A stretch of 64,000 nucleotides of DNA from Garcia nutans (taxonomy: Eukaryota > Streptophyta > Magnoliopsida > Malpighiales > Euphorbiaceae): assembly GCA_947685225.1 (NCBI GenBank), contig CANTUV010000024.1, forward strand, positions 58,308,001 through 58,372,000, written 5' to 3'. The notes below the pieces were generated by a model that made no database searches, had not been told where the DNA came from, and saw nothing but the letters and a program-made list of their open reading frames with translations. Shown here in pieces: positions 48,401-62,144 of this stretch. The first letter of the stretch is position 1. Every line of letters begins with the position of its first letter. Position numbers and translations under genes: made by a program.

Positions 48401-51400
48401 CGATCCTAACTAGATTGGGACACTCAATCCTAACTGGATTTTGATACTCGATCCTAACTATATTTGGATACTCGATCCTAACTTGATTCGGATACTCGAT
48501 ACCAACTGGATTCAGATACTCAATACTAACTAGATTTTGATGCTCAAACCTAACTGGATTTGGATACTTGATATTAAATTGGATTTATCCTAACTTGATT
48601 TGGATACTCCATCCTAACTGGATTTGGATACTCGATACAAATAGGATTCGGATACTAGATCCTAACTGGATTTGTGTATTTGGATACTCGATCGTAACTG
48701 GATTTGGATACTCGATCCTAACTGGATTTTGATACTCGATCCTAACTGGATTTGGATACTCGATCCAAAATGGATTTTGATACTCGATCCTAACTGGATT
48801 CGGATACACGATCCTAACTGGATTAAGATACTCTATACAAACTGGATTCGGATACTCAATACTAACTGGATTTGCATACTCGATCCTAACTGGATTGGGA
48901 TGCTCGATCCTAACTGGATTTGGATACTCGATCCTAAATTGGATTGGGATACTCGATCCTAAACTGCATTAGGATACTCGATCCTAAACTGCATTAGGAT
49001 ACTCGATCCTAACTGGATTTGGGGATTTGGATACTCGATCTTAAATTAGATCGGGATACTCGACCCTAATTGGATTTGGATATTAAATTTGATTGGGATA
49101 CCCGATCCTATCTAGATTTGGATACTCGATCCTAACTGAATTTCGATACTCGATCCTAACTAGATTTGGATACTCAATCCTAAATTGGATTGGGATACTC
49201 AATCCTAACTTGATTTATATACTCAATCCTAAATTTGTTTGGGATACTCGATCCTAACTGGATTTGGATACTCGATCCTAAATTGGATTGGGATACTCGA
49301 TCCTAACTAGATTTGGATACTCGACAATAACTGGATTTGGATACTCGATCCTAAATGGATTTTGATACACAATCCTAACTGGATTCAGATACTCGCTCCT
49401 AAATTGGATTGGGATACTCGATCCTAACTGGATTTTGATACTCGATCCTAATTTGATTTGGATACTCGATCCTAATTGGATTTGGATACTCGATCCTTAT
49501 TGTATTTGGACACTCAATCCTGACTGAATTTGAAGACTCAATCCTAAATTGGTTTTGGATACTCGATCATAACTTGATTTGGACATTAGATCCTAAACTG
49601 GATTTGGATACTCGATCCTAATTGGATTTGGATACTCGATCCTAACTGGATTCGAATACTCGATCCTAACTTGATTTGGATACTCAATCCTACACTGGTT
49701 TGGGATACTTGATACTAACTGGATTTGGATACTCGATCCTAAATTGTATTGGCATACTCGATCCTAATTGGATTTGGATACTCGATCCTAACTGGATTTG
49801 GATACTCAATCCTAAGTGGATTTAGATACTCGCTCCTAAATTGGATTGGGATACTCGATCTTAACTGGATTTTGATACTCGATCCTAACTTGATCTAGAT
49901 ACTCGATCCTAACAAGATTTGTATATTCGATCCTAACTGGATTTGAATACTCGATCCCAACTTGATTTGGATTCTCGATCCTAAACTGGATTGTGATACA
50001 CGATCCTAACTGATTTTGGATATTAGACCCAAACTGGTTTTGGATACTCTATCCTAACTGGATTTGGAGAGTCGATCCTAAATTGTATTGGGAAACTCAA
50101 TCCTAACTGGATTTGGATACTCGATCCTAATAGGATTTGGATACTTGATCCTAACTGGATTTATGGATTTGGATACTCGATCCTAACTGGATTTGGATAC
50201 TTGATCCTAAGTGAATTTTGATACTCGATCCTAAATAGATTTGATACTCGATCCTAACTAGATTCAAATACTCAATCCTAACTTGATTCGGATACTCGTT
50301 CCTAACTCGATTTGGATGCTCGATGCTGGATTTGGATACTCGATCCTAACTGGATTTGGATACTCGATCCTAAATGGATTTTGATACTCGATCCTAACTG
50401 GATTCAGATACTCGATCCTAACTTGATGTGGATACTCAACCCTACACTGGTTTGGGATACTTGATCCTAACTGGATTTGGATACTTGATCCTAAATTGGA
50501 TTGGCATACTCGATCCTAACTGGATTTGGATACTCGATCCTAACTAGATTTGGATACACTATCCTAACTGGATTTTGATACTTGATCCCAAATTTGATTG
50601 GGATACTCTATCCTAAACTTGATTGAGATACTCGATCCTAAATGGATTTTGATACTCGATTCTAACTGGATTCGGATACTCGATCCTAACTTGATTTGGA
50701 TATTTGATACTAACTGGATTCGGATACTCAATCCTAACTGGATTGGGATACTTGATCCTAACTGGATTTGGATACTCGATCCTAAATGGATTTTGATACT
50801 CAATCCTAACTGGATTCAGATACTCGCTCCTAAATTGGATTGGGATACACGATCCTAACTGGATTTTGATACTCGATCCTAACTAGATCTGGATACTCGA
50901 TCCTAACTGGATTTTGATATTCGATCCTAACTGGATTTGGAGACATGATCCTAACTGGATTTGGACACTCGATCCCAACTAGATTTGGAGACTCGATCCC
51001 AAATTGGATTGGGATACACGATCCTAACTTTATTTCGATATTAGATCCTAAACTAGATTGGGATACTCGATCCTAACCGGATTTGGATACTCGATCCTAA
51101 CTAGATTTGGATACTTGATCCTAAATTTGGTTGGGATACACGATTCTAAACGTGATTGGGATACTCGATCCTAACTGGATTTGGATACTCGATCCTAACT
51201 GGATTTGGATACTCGATACTAATTGGATTCGGATACTCAATACTAACTGTATTTGGGTACTCGATCCTAACTAGATTGGGATACTCGATCCTAACTGGAT
51301 TTTGATACTCGATCCTAACTATATTTTGATACTTGATCCTAACTTGATTCGGATACTCGATACTAACTGGATTCGGATACTCAATACTAAATAGATTTGG

Positions 51401-53886
51401 ATGCTCAAACCTAACTGGATTTGGATACTTGATCCTAAATTGCATTTGGATACTCGATCCTAACTTGATTTGGATACTCCATCCTAACTGGATTTGGATA
51501 CTCGATCCAAATAGGATTCGGATACTCGATCCTAACTTGATTTGTGTATTTGGATACTCGATCCTAACTGGATTTGGATACTCGATCCAAAATGGATTTT
51601 GATACTCGATCCTAACTGGATCCGGATACACGATCCTAACTGGATTCAGATACTCTATACAAACTGGATTCGGATACTCAATACTAACTGGATTTGGATA
51701 CTCGATCCTAACTGGATTGGGATACTCGATCCTAACTGGATTTGGATATTCGATCCTAAATTGGATTGGGACACTCGATCCTAACTGGATTTTGATACTC
51801 GATCCTAAACTGCATTAGGATACTCGATCCTAACTGGATTTGGGGATTTGGATACTCGATCCTAACTAGATTTGGATACTCGATCTTAAATTGGATTGGG
51901 ATACTCGACCCTAATTGGATTTGGATACTAAATTGGATTGGGATACCTGATCCTATCTGGATTTGGATACTCGATCCTAACTAAATTTTGATACTCGATC
52001 CTAACTAGATTTGGATACTCAATCCTAAATTGGATTGGGATACTCGATCCTAACTGGATTTTGATACTCGATCCTAACTGGATCTAGATACTCGATCCTA
52101 ACTGGATTTGTATATTCGATCCTAACTGGATTTGAATACTCGATCCTAACTGGATTTGGATACTCGATCCTAAACTGGATTGTGATACTCGAACCTAACT
52201 GAATTTGGATGCCTGATCCTAACTGGGTTTGGATACTCGATCTTAACTGGATTTGGAGACTCGATCCTAAATTGGATTGGGATACTCGATCCTAACTTGA
52301 TTTGGATACTAGATGCTAAACTGGATTTGAATACTCGATCCTAACTAGATTTTGATACTTGATCCTAAATTTGATTGGGATACTTTATCCTAAACTTGAT
52401 TGAGATACTCGATCCTAAATGGATTTAGATACTCGATTCTAACTGGACTCGGATACTCGATCCTAACTTGATTCGGATACTCGTTAATAACTGGATTCGG
52501 ATACTCAATATTAACTGGATTTTGATACTCGATCCTAACTGGATTTGGATACTCGATCCTAACTGGATTTGGAGACTCGATCCTAAATTGGATTGGAATA
52601 CTCGATCCTAACTTGATTTGGATACTAGATGCTAAACTGGATTTGGATACTCGATCCTAACTAGATTTTGATACTTGATCCTAAATTTGATTGGGATACT
52701 CCATCCTAAACTTGATTGAGATACTCGATCCTAAATGGATTTTGATACTCGATTCTAACTGGATTCGGATACTCGATCCTAACTTGATTCGGATATTCGA
52801 TACTAACTGGATTCGGATACTCGATCCTAAATGGATTTTGATACTCAATCCTGACTGGATTCAGATACTCACTCCTAAATTGGATTGGGATACTCGATCC
52901 TAACTGGATTTTGATACTCGATCCTAACTAGATTTGGATACTCGATCCTAACTGGATTTTGATATTCGATCCTAACTGGATTTGGAGACTCGATCCTAAC
53001 TGGATTTGGACACTCTATCCCAACTAGATTTGGAGACTCGATCCCAAATTGGATTGGGATACACGATCCTAACTTTATTTGGATATTATTTCCTAAACTG
53101 GATTGGGATACTCGATCCTAACCGGATTTGGATACTCGATCCTAACTGGATTTGGATACTTGATCCTAAATTTGATTGGGATACACGATTCTAAACGTGA
53201 TTGGGATACTCGATCCTAACTGGATTTGTATATTTGGATACTCGATCCTAACTGGATTTGGATACTCGATCCAAAATGGATTTTGATACTCGATCCTAAC
53301 TGGATTCGGATACACGATCCTAACTGGATTCAGATACTCTATACAAACTGGATTCGGATACTCAATACTAACTGGATTTGGATACTCGATCCTAACTGGA
53401 TTGGGATACTCGATCCTAACTGGATTTGGATATTCAATCCTAAATTGGATTGGGATACTCGATCCTAACTGGATTTTGATACTCGATCCTAAACTGCATT
53501 AGGATACTCGATCCTAACTGGATTTGGGGATTTGGATACTCGATCCTAACTGGATTTGGATACTCGATCCTAACTTGATTTGGATACTCGATCTTAAATT
53601 GGATTGGGATACTCGACCCTAATTGGATTTGCATACTAAATTGGATTGGGATACCCGATCCTATCTGGATTTGGATACTCGATCCTAACTGAATTTTGAT
53701 ACTCGATCCTAACTAGATTTGGATACTCAATCCTAAATTGGATTGGGATACTCAATCCTAACTTGATTTAGATACTCAATCCTAAATTGGTTTGGGATAC
53801 TCGATCCTAACTTGATTTGGATACTCGATCCTAAATTGGATTGGGATACTCTATCCTAACTAGATTTGGATACTCGACAATAACTG
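42500..53886. repeat. 24-bp satellite array, right block (11.4 kb)
   Basis: Same 24-bp unit and variant types as the left block, without non-satellite islands that I can see. Segmental duplications are visible: about 1585 bp between 43968-44578 and 45436-46163 (matching variants at both ends), about 303 bp between 52268 and 52570, and a GGATTTGGGGATTTGG marker at about 49016, 51837 and 53519. The longest open frame (167 codons, 47910-48413) is only repeated ILDPNWIW-type octapeptides. The order is more scrambled than in the left block. Confidence 0.95.
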
Positions 53887-54314
53887 TGTAACACCCCCCA
53901 CATCCAATACACACACACTACAAACACCCCAATGTAGTATACGTGCACTGAACATAGGAATGCTATGAATTTTCTTAACATTCAAAACATTTTAAACTTG
54001 ATACAATACCCTTATCGTTATATATTATAGAAAAGTAAATCATTTACTTATAAACAAAAACATATTAGATATATATATATACATACATTTAAATATTACA
54101 CAGAGGAAGTTATAAAATAGGTACATATATGAAAACATTTGAATACATATTTACAATTATACATATATTTACATTATAAACAAAAACTTTTCAAAATATA
54201 AAGAAGTAGTACATGATTGGCAAATCTCCTCTGATCTTTAAGTCCCAATAACCACTCTTCAATGTCTACTCTCACTGGGTCTCAAAGAACTCTCGGGTTC
54301 AACTCTATTACCTA

Positions 54315-54351
54315 CGCGATTAAACACTATAGCGCTAAGCCAAGGGCTTAG
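54315..54351 (-). promoter_or_regulatory. Paired stem-loops, minus element 3' LTR, second stem damaged
   Basis: On the element strand CTAAGCC-CTT-GGCTTAG is perfect. Stem 2 has GCGCTAT against ATCGCG, so part of the pairing is lost. Confidence 0.5.
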
Positions 54352-54683
54352 TAAGACAATTCATACTTATGTTATGCTTTAGTGCCATGCAATGTTTCAT
54401 ATATGTATTAACAATTCAACATCAATGATGCACACTCAATCAATAAAGATCATATTCAACAGACAATATTCCGTGAATAGTCCGTTTCATAATTTAAGTA
54501 ATATTAACATTTCATTACATTAGAACATCATTTATGATATATATAAAACCTAGACACCTATGGGCCCATCAAGTACTTAATACGATATTCAGAATTCAGA
54601 GTTACTGCTTTGGTTCATAAACACCATTATCAAGCCCGTAGGCAACATATATATATATATATATATCTCTATCCATGGATAGC

Positions 54684-54861
54684 GTAACAGACCCGGTCTC
54701 TTGGATCATCAACTCATCTAATTCGAGAAGATCCTCAACCCGGTAAGACTGCTACAAATCAAATATCTCATAATGTCAATTATCATTGTGTAACAGACCC
54801 AGTTTCTTGGACCTCAATTCAACTCAATTTGAAGAGATCCTCAACCCGGCAAGACTGTTAC
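54684..54861 (-). repeat. GTAACAG-type cassette, two 72-bp units
   Basis: Units at 54684-54755 and 54790-54861. Plus strand reads GTAACAGACCC...CAAGACTG(T/C)TAC, the inverse of the units at 10020-10271, with the CCTCAACCCGG core kept. Confidence 0.8.
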
Positions 54862-55350
54862 CTTTCATTAAATAGGCATGCCTCCAAAACCAGAACTCTG
54901 AAACTGAATATCATATTAAACATACACTTATTTCATTATTCTCTTTATCAAACTCTTTCTCAATATTCCTCATCAATTAGGCAAACATGCCATACATCAT
55001 TCAATTATATCATCATAGCCACGCACAATGGCTTTATATCACATTTCACATCTCAATTCATATTTTGCATATAGCATCTCAACATACATTATTCATAACA
55101 CACATTATCATTTACAAGATTCACATTACATATAACATACTATTGTTCAATCTCAACAATGCAATTAGGGCAAAGAACAATTGATATGATTCATAGCTTT
55201 GGGATCTTCCACATATGTTTGATTAGGTCATTCTTGTGTTTGAAGTATGTTTAAAGTGATTATGTTTAGGTTTAGGAGCAATACAACCTTTGAAGAATCA
55301 AAACAATGCAAAAAGAACCAAAAATAAAAACATTAACCAATACATTTGAG

Positions 55351-55621
55351 GGACACGGGCAGCACATTTGAGGGACACGGCCAAGCTTGTGGCCGTGTCT
55401 CTCAACCATAAAATCCAGTAGCCAACACGGGCATAAGACACGGCCGTGTCTCTCAATCCAACTTGGACAGTAGCAAACACATTCAAGGGACACAGCAAAG
55501 CCAGTGGCCGTGTCACCCCAAAACCTATCCAACACGGCCAAAATCCCTCCATCTTGGCCGTGTCACCCAAATTTCTCAAGTCTTGGCCGTGTCTCTCATT
55601 GATTCTAGCCGTGTCACTCAA
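55351..55621 (-). repeat. GACACGGCC/GGCCGTGTC palindrome cluster
   Basis: Arms recur about ten times, including GACACGGCCGTGTC and a GGCCAAGCTTGTGGCC hairpin core. The copy in the other LTR is 62812-63081 with several substitutions at CG positions. Confidence 0.8.
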
Positions 55622-56492
55622 GAACACAACCCTAATCAAAACCAACACTCTTCCAAATGCATTTTCACACCCTTTGCACAACAATAACTTCATTCAATTG
55701 GTTTTAATCAATGTTATTAACACATATCTTACATATTCATCACATTAACCACTTAAACAACACATAAACATTACATTAAAACATTCACCAATACTAAACC
55801 CTAAAACCAACTTCCCACTTGATCTTTCACAATCAACCTTCACATATCTAACCATATTCACAACCAAATTAATACCAACTCAATCTTTTAACTTTAAATC
55901 AATCCCAACACTTACAAACACATATCAAACCCACCAAATCATCACATCAACAAATCACAATTCAATTTAGACATAACCTCAAAATTAACAAAGGAACTCA
56001 AGAGATTTCTTACCTAAGATGAAGAAATTCCACAATTCTCTTGTCAAATCCTTTGATTGCTTCTTCAATTTGCTTCTAGCACCATGAATACCTCTCTTGC
56101 TCTCTCTTCTCTTCAATGGCCGGCCTCTTCAAGAAAGAAAGAAGAAAAATGCACAAGTCAAACACCTTTTCTTCTTTTAATCTCCACCATGCATTCCACT
56201 TCAAGCAATTACTCAAATACCCCTCATCACTTAACTTAGCTTTTGTCTCTTATAAGCCCAATTAAGTAATTGCACATTCCACATAAAATATCCTCTTGCA
56301 TTGACCAACCCTTTTGACCAATGTATATGCTATATATATCATCATATACACAACATATACCACTCTCTCTAAACCCTAAATTCTTCCCAAAACATATACA
56401 TATACTTTCCTTTTCTCAATTTAAACCAACAACAACAACAACAATAACAATAACATAATCAAAACTTCTAGACCACAAATGAGGATATTACA

Positions 56493-56505
56493 ATTCTCCC
56501 CCTCT
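56493..56505 (-). promoter_or_regulatory. Polypurine tract
   Basis: The element strand reads AGAGGGGGAGAAT against the 3' LTR, with TTTCGAGGACGAAATT upstream. Confidence 0.93.
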
Positions 56506-56539
56506 AAAAAGAAAATTTCGTCCTCGAAATTACCTGATA

Positions 56540-59500
56540 TCAAGGCTGAAACAACTGAGGATATTGCTCTCGCATGGTTTGCTCACTTTCCCAAGTTGCT
56601 TCTTCCTTTGCATGATTCTTCCAAAGAATCTTCACCAATGGCACTCTCTTGTTCCTCAACACTTTCACATCATGTGCCAGGATAGCAACTGGTTCCTCCT
56701 CAAATGTCAAATCTGGGCTCACTTCGATAGATTCAATTGGCAACACATGAGATGGATCCGACCTGTACCTCCTCAACATAGAAACATGAAATACATTATG
56801 AATACGATCCAACTCAGGTGGCAAAGCAAGTCGATAAGCAACTGGCCCAACTCTTTCCAAAACTTCATACGGTCCAATGAAACGAGGACTCAATTTCCCT
56901 TTTCGACCGAACCTTATAATCTTCTTCCAAGGAGACACTTTCAGAAATACCTTATCTCCAACATCAAATTCTATATCTCTCCTTTTTAGATCTGCATAAG
57001 ACTTCTGTCGGTCTGAAGCTGCTTTTAACCTGCCTCGAATCAACTTCACTTTCTCTTCAGTTTCTTTAATCAAATCGGACCCAATTAACTTACCTTTCCC
57101 AAGTTCACTCCAGCAAAGAGGTGTCCTACACCGTCTGCCATACAATGCTTCAAACGGTGCCATACCAATGCTAGATTGATGACTGTTATTGTATGCAAAC
57201 TCCATAAGAGGTAAAAACCTATCCTAACTTCCAGAGAAATCGATGACACAGCTTCTCAACATGTCTTCAAGAATCTGTATCACCCTCTCTGACTGTCCAT
57301 CTGTCTGTGGATGAAAAGCAGTGCTGAAATGCAGTCGAGAACCCAAAGCACTATGCAAACTCTTCCAAAACCTTGAAGTAAACCGGGGATCTCGATCCGA
57401 CACTATAGAAGTTGGAACACCATGCAACTTTACAATCTCATGGATATACAGCTCAGCCAAACTCTCCAAAGAGTAATCCATCCGAACCGGAAGGAAATGA
57501 GCTGTCTTAGTCAATCTATCCACAATCACCCATATGGCATCATGTTTCCTTTGTGTCAATGGCAAACCAGATACAAAATCCATTGTCACTCTATCCCATT
57601 TCCATTCAGGCACTAACAACGGTTGAAGCAACCCAGTTGGAACTTGATGCTCTGCTTTTACCTTCTGACAAGTGAGACATTTCGATACAAACTCAGCAAT
57701 GTCTCTCTTCAACCCAATCCACCAATAATGCTGTCTCAAATCATGATACATCTTCGTATTACCCGGATGCATAGCAAACATTGACTGATGAGCTTCTTCC
57801 AAAATGACCCTTTTTAAATCAGCATCATCGGGTACACACAATCTGCTCTTGAACCAGAGACTTCCATCACTCTTCACAATAAAATCTCTACCCTTTCCAC
57901 TCTGATAATCTGAAATAATCTTCTGAATCTTCATATCAGTCAACTGAGCCTCTTTGATCTGATCTAACAAAACTGGTTTCAAAAGCAATTGTGTCAACAA
58001 TGCACCATCATCACAAGGTACAAAACTGGCATGCAAAGCTCTCAACTCAACAAGCAACGAGAGCGAGTAAACAGTTAAACCAGCTAAAGACTTCCGACTC
58101 AAGGCATCAGCAACAACATTTGCTTTACCTGGATGATAATCAATCAAACAGTCGTAGTCTTTAATCAATTCCAACCATCTCCTCTGCCGAAGATTGAGCT
58201 CTTTTTGAACACCCAAATATTTTAAACTTTTGTGATCAGTGTAGATAAAACATTTTTCCCCAAACAGACAGTGTCGCCAAATCTTCAATGCAAACACAAT
58301 GGCTGCTAGCTCCAAATCATGGGTCGGATAGTTAAGCTCATGCGGTTTCAACTGTCTAGATGCATAAGCTATAACTTTACCTTCCTGCATCAGCACACAC
58401 CCCAAACCACTATGTGAAGCATCACTGTAAATCACATATGGTTTCCCTTCCACAGGTAAAGTAAGAACAGGCGCTTGAGTCAACATTTCTCTTAACTGCT
58501 CAAAACTAGCCTGACACTGATCTGTCCACACAAATCTAATTCCCTTTCGAAGCAATCTGGTGAGTGGAGTAGCTATCAAAGAAAATCCTTTCACAAACCG
58601 CCGGTAATAGCCTGCCAAACCCAGAAAACTTCTAACCTCTGTCACCGACTTGGGTGGACTCCAATTCAATATAGCTTCAACTTTGCTCGGATCAACTCTA
58701 ATGCCTTCTGCTGAAACAATATGTCCGAGAAAAGCGACTTGATCCAACTAGAACTCACATTTCGACAATTTGGCAAACAACTGCTTTTCTCTCAAAATCT
58801 GCAACACAATCCGCAGATGCATATCATGTTCCTCTTCATTTCGCGAATACACCAAAATGTCATCAATGAAGACCACTACAAACTGATCCAGATAGGGCCT
58901 GAACACCCTATTCATCAAATCCATAAAAGCTGCAGGTGCATTCGTTAGACCAAAAGGCATAACTAAAAATTCATAATGCCCATACCTGGTCCGGAAAGCT
59001 ATCTTCGGAACATCTTCAGCTCTGACTCTCAGCTAATGGTACCCTGATCTCAGATCAATTTTGGAAAACACAGCTGCACCCTTCAATTGATCAAAGAGAT
59101 CATCGATTCTAGGCAAAGGATATTTATTTTTAATAGTCACCTTGTTCAATTGCCTATAATCGATACACAATCTCATAGTACCATCTTTCTTCTTCACAAA
59201 TAGCACAGGAGCTCCCCAAGGAGAAACACTGGGGCGAATAAATCCTTTATCCAACAACTCCTGTAATTGCACTTTCAATTCCCTCAATTCTGCGGGTGCC
59301 ATTCTATAAGGAGTAATAGAGATAGGAGTGGTACCAGGCAACAATTCAATACCAAACTCCACCTCTCTCTCCGGAGGCAATCCTGGCAACTCCTCTGGAA
59401 ACACATCCGGGAACTCAGCAACTGTGGCAATGCTATCAATAGGGGAACCCTTCACTCTAGTATCCACCACATGAGCAAGATAGGCTTCACATCCCTTTCT

Positions 59501-61183
59501 AATCAACCTCCTGGCTGCAACAGCTGAAACAAACAAAGATGCTAACTGTTCCTGCTCATTAGATACTATCACATCTCTACCATCAGCAGTTCTCAAAGTA
59601 ACAATTTTCCTTTTACAGTCTACCACAGCTCCATGTCTAGATAGCCAGTCCATACCTAGAATCACATCATATTCCTTAAATGGCATCTCAATCAAATCCC
59701 TAAAGAACTCCTCACCCTGCACCACTACTGCACTATCTCGATGCACCTTACTCACAACCACACTATGCCCTAACGTATTTGTCACCAACACATCAAATCC
59801 TAGGGACTCAGCATGCAAATCAGATACAGGCAAAACAGATGCACTAACATATGAATGTGTGGAACCCGGATCAATCAAAGCAAGTACTGAAATATCAAAT
59901 AAAGAAAAAGTACCAGCTATGACTGCCGATGCATCTGGCTGCCTCTGCATAACATACACCCTTTGGGAAGATCCAACCTCCTCTGGTCTACTCTCCCTGG
60001 ATACAGCACCTCCTCTAGAACTGAACCTCGGTCTGCCTCCCCGGCTGCTACCTCTGCCTGCTTGACCTCCCCTCACATTAGGTCGAGAAGCTGTGGAATC
60101 AACTGACCTCTGTTCCCGCGTCTCTGGACAATCTCTAATAAAATGATCAGGCGATCCACACCTGAAGCATACAGCTGACCCACTATACCTCCAACAAGCA
60201 CCCCTATGTGATCCACCACACTGAGCACACACAGGTAGAGCAGATCTCTGAGTCACTGGGGTCGGAGCACTCGCCACTGAAGCTGTAGGTCTAAATTTCT
60301 GTCTCTGAAACTGCACTGACCTACCAACTGACCTCTGACTCCTACTGACTCTAGGAACAAAGCTTCCTTTACCTCTCTTAACAGAAGAAGACCCTGCCTC
60401 AAACTGAGGTCTTCTCACCCTAACTTCTTCCTCTGAAGCAGCTGCAATACTCTGAGCTCGCTCTACACTTCGAGCTGCTGCCACAAGCTGGGAAAAATCA
60501 TGATATCTAGATCCAGCCACTAAGCACATGATAGAGGGTTTCAATCCCTCCTCAAATCTCCTGCATCTATCTATCTCATCAACTATAATACCCCCAGCAT
60601 ACTGACTTAACCGAATAAACTCAACCTCATATTCAGTTACGGTCCGATGATCTTGCTTCAAATCTAGAAACTCTCTTTTCTTCCCATCTTTATACTCCCT
60701 TGGAGTATACTTCAATTCAAACTCTCTCAGAAAATCTGTATAGGATAAGGTAGGTGGATCATCCATAGAATGGGGCACCGTCTTCCACCAATCGTAGGCA
60801 TCCTTCTGCAGCAAAGATCTTGCATAGTCAAACTTTTCCTCTGAGGTGGCTTGCAACTGAACAAATATTCTCTGTACTCTGTCTAACCACTGCTCAGCCA
60901 CCGCTGGATCAGTAGTACCTACAAAATCTTCGGCTCCATACTTCCTCAATTTGTCATAGTGCCTCACTGATACCAAAGGCTGAGGGGGTGGTGGCTGTGG
61001 TTGTACAGGTGTTTGTCTCATAGCTTCCATCATATGCCTAAACCAGGCTAGCGGAACCTCCTCTCCAGCTGGTCTACCCGACATCGAAGTAGGTGCCTCC
61101 TCAACACTATCAACTCTAGCTCCCTCAGCAGGAGCAATACTCTCGGCACTACCCTCAATCGACTGACGTGAGTGAGAATCCAT
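56540..61183 (-). pseudogene. gag-pol of the minus-strand chromovirus with three in-frame stops
   Basis: Starts at ATG 61183 (MDSHSRQ) and ends with TGA at 56540; 1548 codons, the same count as the young element, so there is no net insertion or deletion. The zinc knuckle (CFRCGSPDHFIRDC), protease DPGS (D438), FIDDIL of reverse transcriptase, RNase H, integrase DDE and the GPY/F-chromodomain tail are all readable. Stops: codon 717 TAG (59033-59035, CAG in the sister), codon 812 TAG (58748-58750, TGG in the sister) and codon 1320 TAG (57224-57226, TGG in the sister). The first stop cuts reverse transcriptase before its active site. The protein product is therefore dead, but the RNA keeps both priming sites and could still be copied in trans. 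Confidence 0.93.
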
Positions 61184-61337
61184 CACAACCTAAGTCTGCA
61201 AACACAACATACTACATCTTATTAAAGATTAGAGGTTGCCAATCCCAAACATGTATATTATTCGAAAACCACTTCTAAAATCAAAATAATAATTTTTTTT
61301 TCTTACATTTTACCTAGGTTGAGAATCTCAAACCTAG

Positions 61338-61349
61338 GCTCTGATACCA
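61338..61349 (-). promoter_or_regulatory. Primer binding site (initiator Met tRNA)
   Basis: Plus strand GCTCTGATACCA, element strand TGGTATCAGAGC, 7 bp inside the 5' LTR. Between it and gag the element strand shows GTGTTTGCAG, 14 bp before the ATG, matching the acceptor-like site of the young element. Confidence 0.95.
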
Positions 61350-61781
61350 AAACAATTGTAACACCCCCACATCCAATACACACACACTACAAACACCCCA
61401 ATGTAGTATACGTGCACTGAACATAGGAATGCTACGGATTTTCTTAACATTCAAAACATTTTAAACTTGATACAATACCCTTATCGTTATATATTATAGA
61501 AAAGTAAATCATTCACTTATAAACAAAAACATATTAGATATATATATACATACATTTAAATATTACACAGCGGAAGTTATAAAATAGGTACATATATGAA
61601 AACATTTGAATACATATTTACAATTATACATATATTTACATTATAAACAAAAACTTTTCAAAATATAAAGAAGTAGTACATGATTGGCAAATCTCCTCTG
61701 ATCTTTAAGTCCCAATAACCACTCTTCAATGTCTACTCTCACTGGGTCTCGAAGAACTCTCGGGTTCAACTCTATTACCTG

Positions 61782-61818
61782 TGAGATTAAACACTATCGC
61801 GCTAAGCCAAGGGCTTAG
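61782..61818 (-). promoter_or_regulatory. Paired stem-loops, minus element 5' LTR, second stem damaged
   Basis: Stem 1 is perfect (CTAAGCC-CTT-GGCTTAG). In stem 2 the GCGCGAT arm is intact but its partner reads ATCTCAC, so pairing is lost on the side opposite to the lesion in the other LTR. Confidence 0.5.
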
Positions 61819-62144
61819 TAAGACAATTCATGCTTATGTTATGCTTTAGTGCCATGCAATGTTTCATATATGTATTAACAATTCAACATCAATGATGCAC
61901 ACTCAATCAATAAAGATCATATTCAACAGACAATATTCCGTGAATAGTCCGTTTCATCATTTAAGTAATATTAACATTTCATTACATTAGAACATCATTT
62001 ATGATATATATAAAACTTAGACACCTATGGGCCCATCAAGTACTTAATACGATATTCAGAATTCAGAGTTACTGCTTTGGTTCATAAACACCATTATCAA
62101 GCCCGTAGGCAACATATATATATATATCTCTATCCATGGATAGC

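Larger units (their letters stand above)
53887..56492 (-). repeat. 3' LTR of the minus-strand element (2606 bp)
   Basis: TGTAACACCCCCCACATCC to GAGGATATTACA. It contains two GTAACAG cassette units (54684-54755, 54790-54861), a GACACGGCC cluster (55351-55621), and the stem-loop pair with a damaged second stem. Open frames up to 131 codons within it are readings of the GACACGGCC cluster. Confidence 0.93.

Noticed and set aside
54829..55184. 81- and 65-codon frames repeated at 62290-62645
   Set aside because: Present in both LTRs of the minus-strand element simply because the LTR is duplicated, with low-complexity composition.
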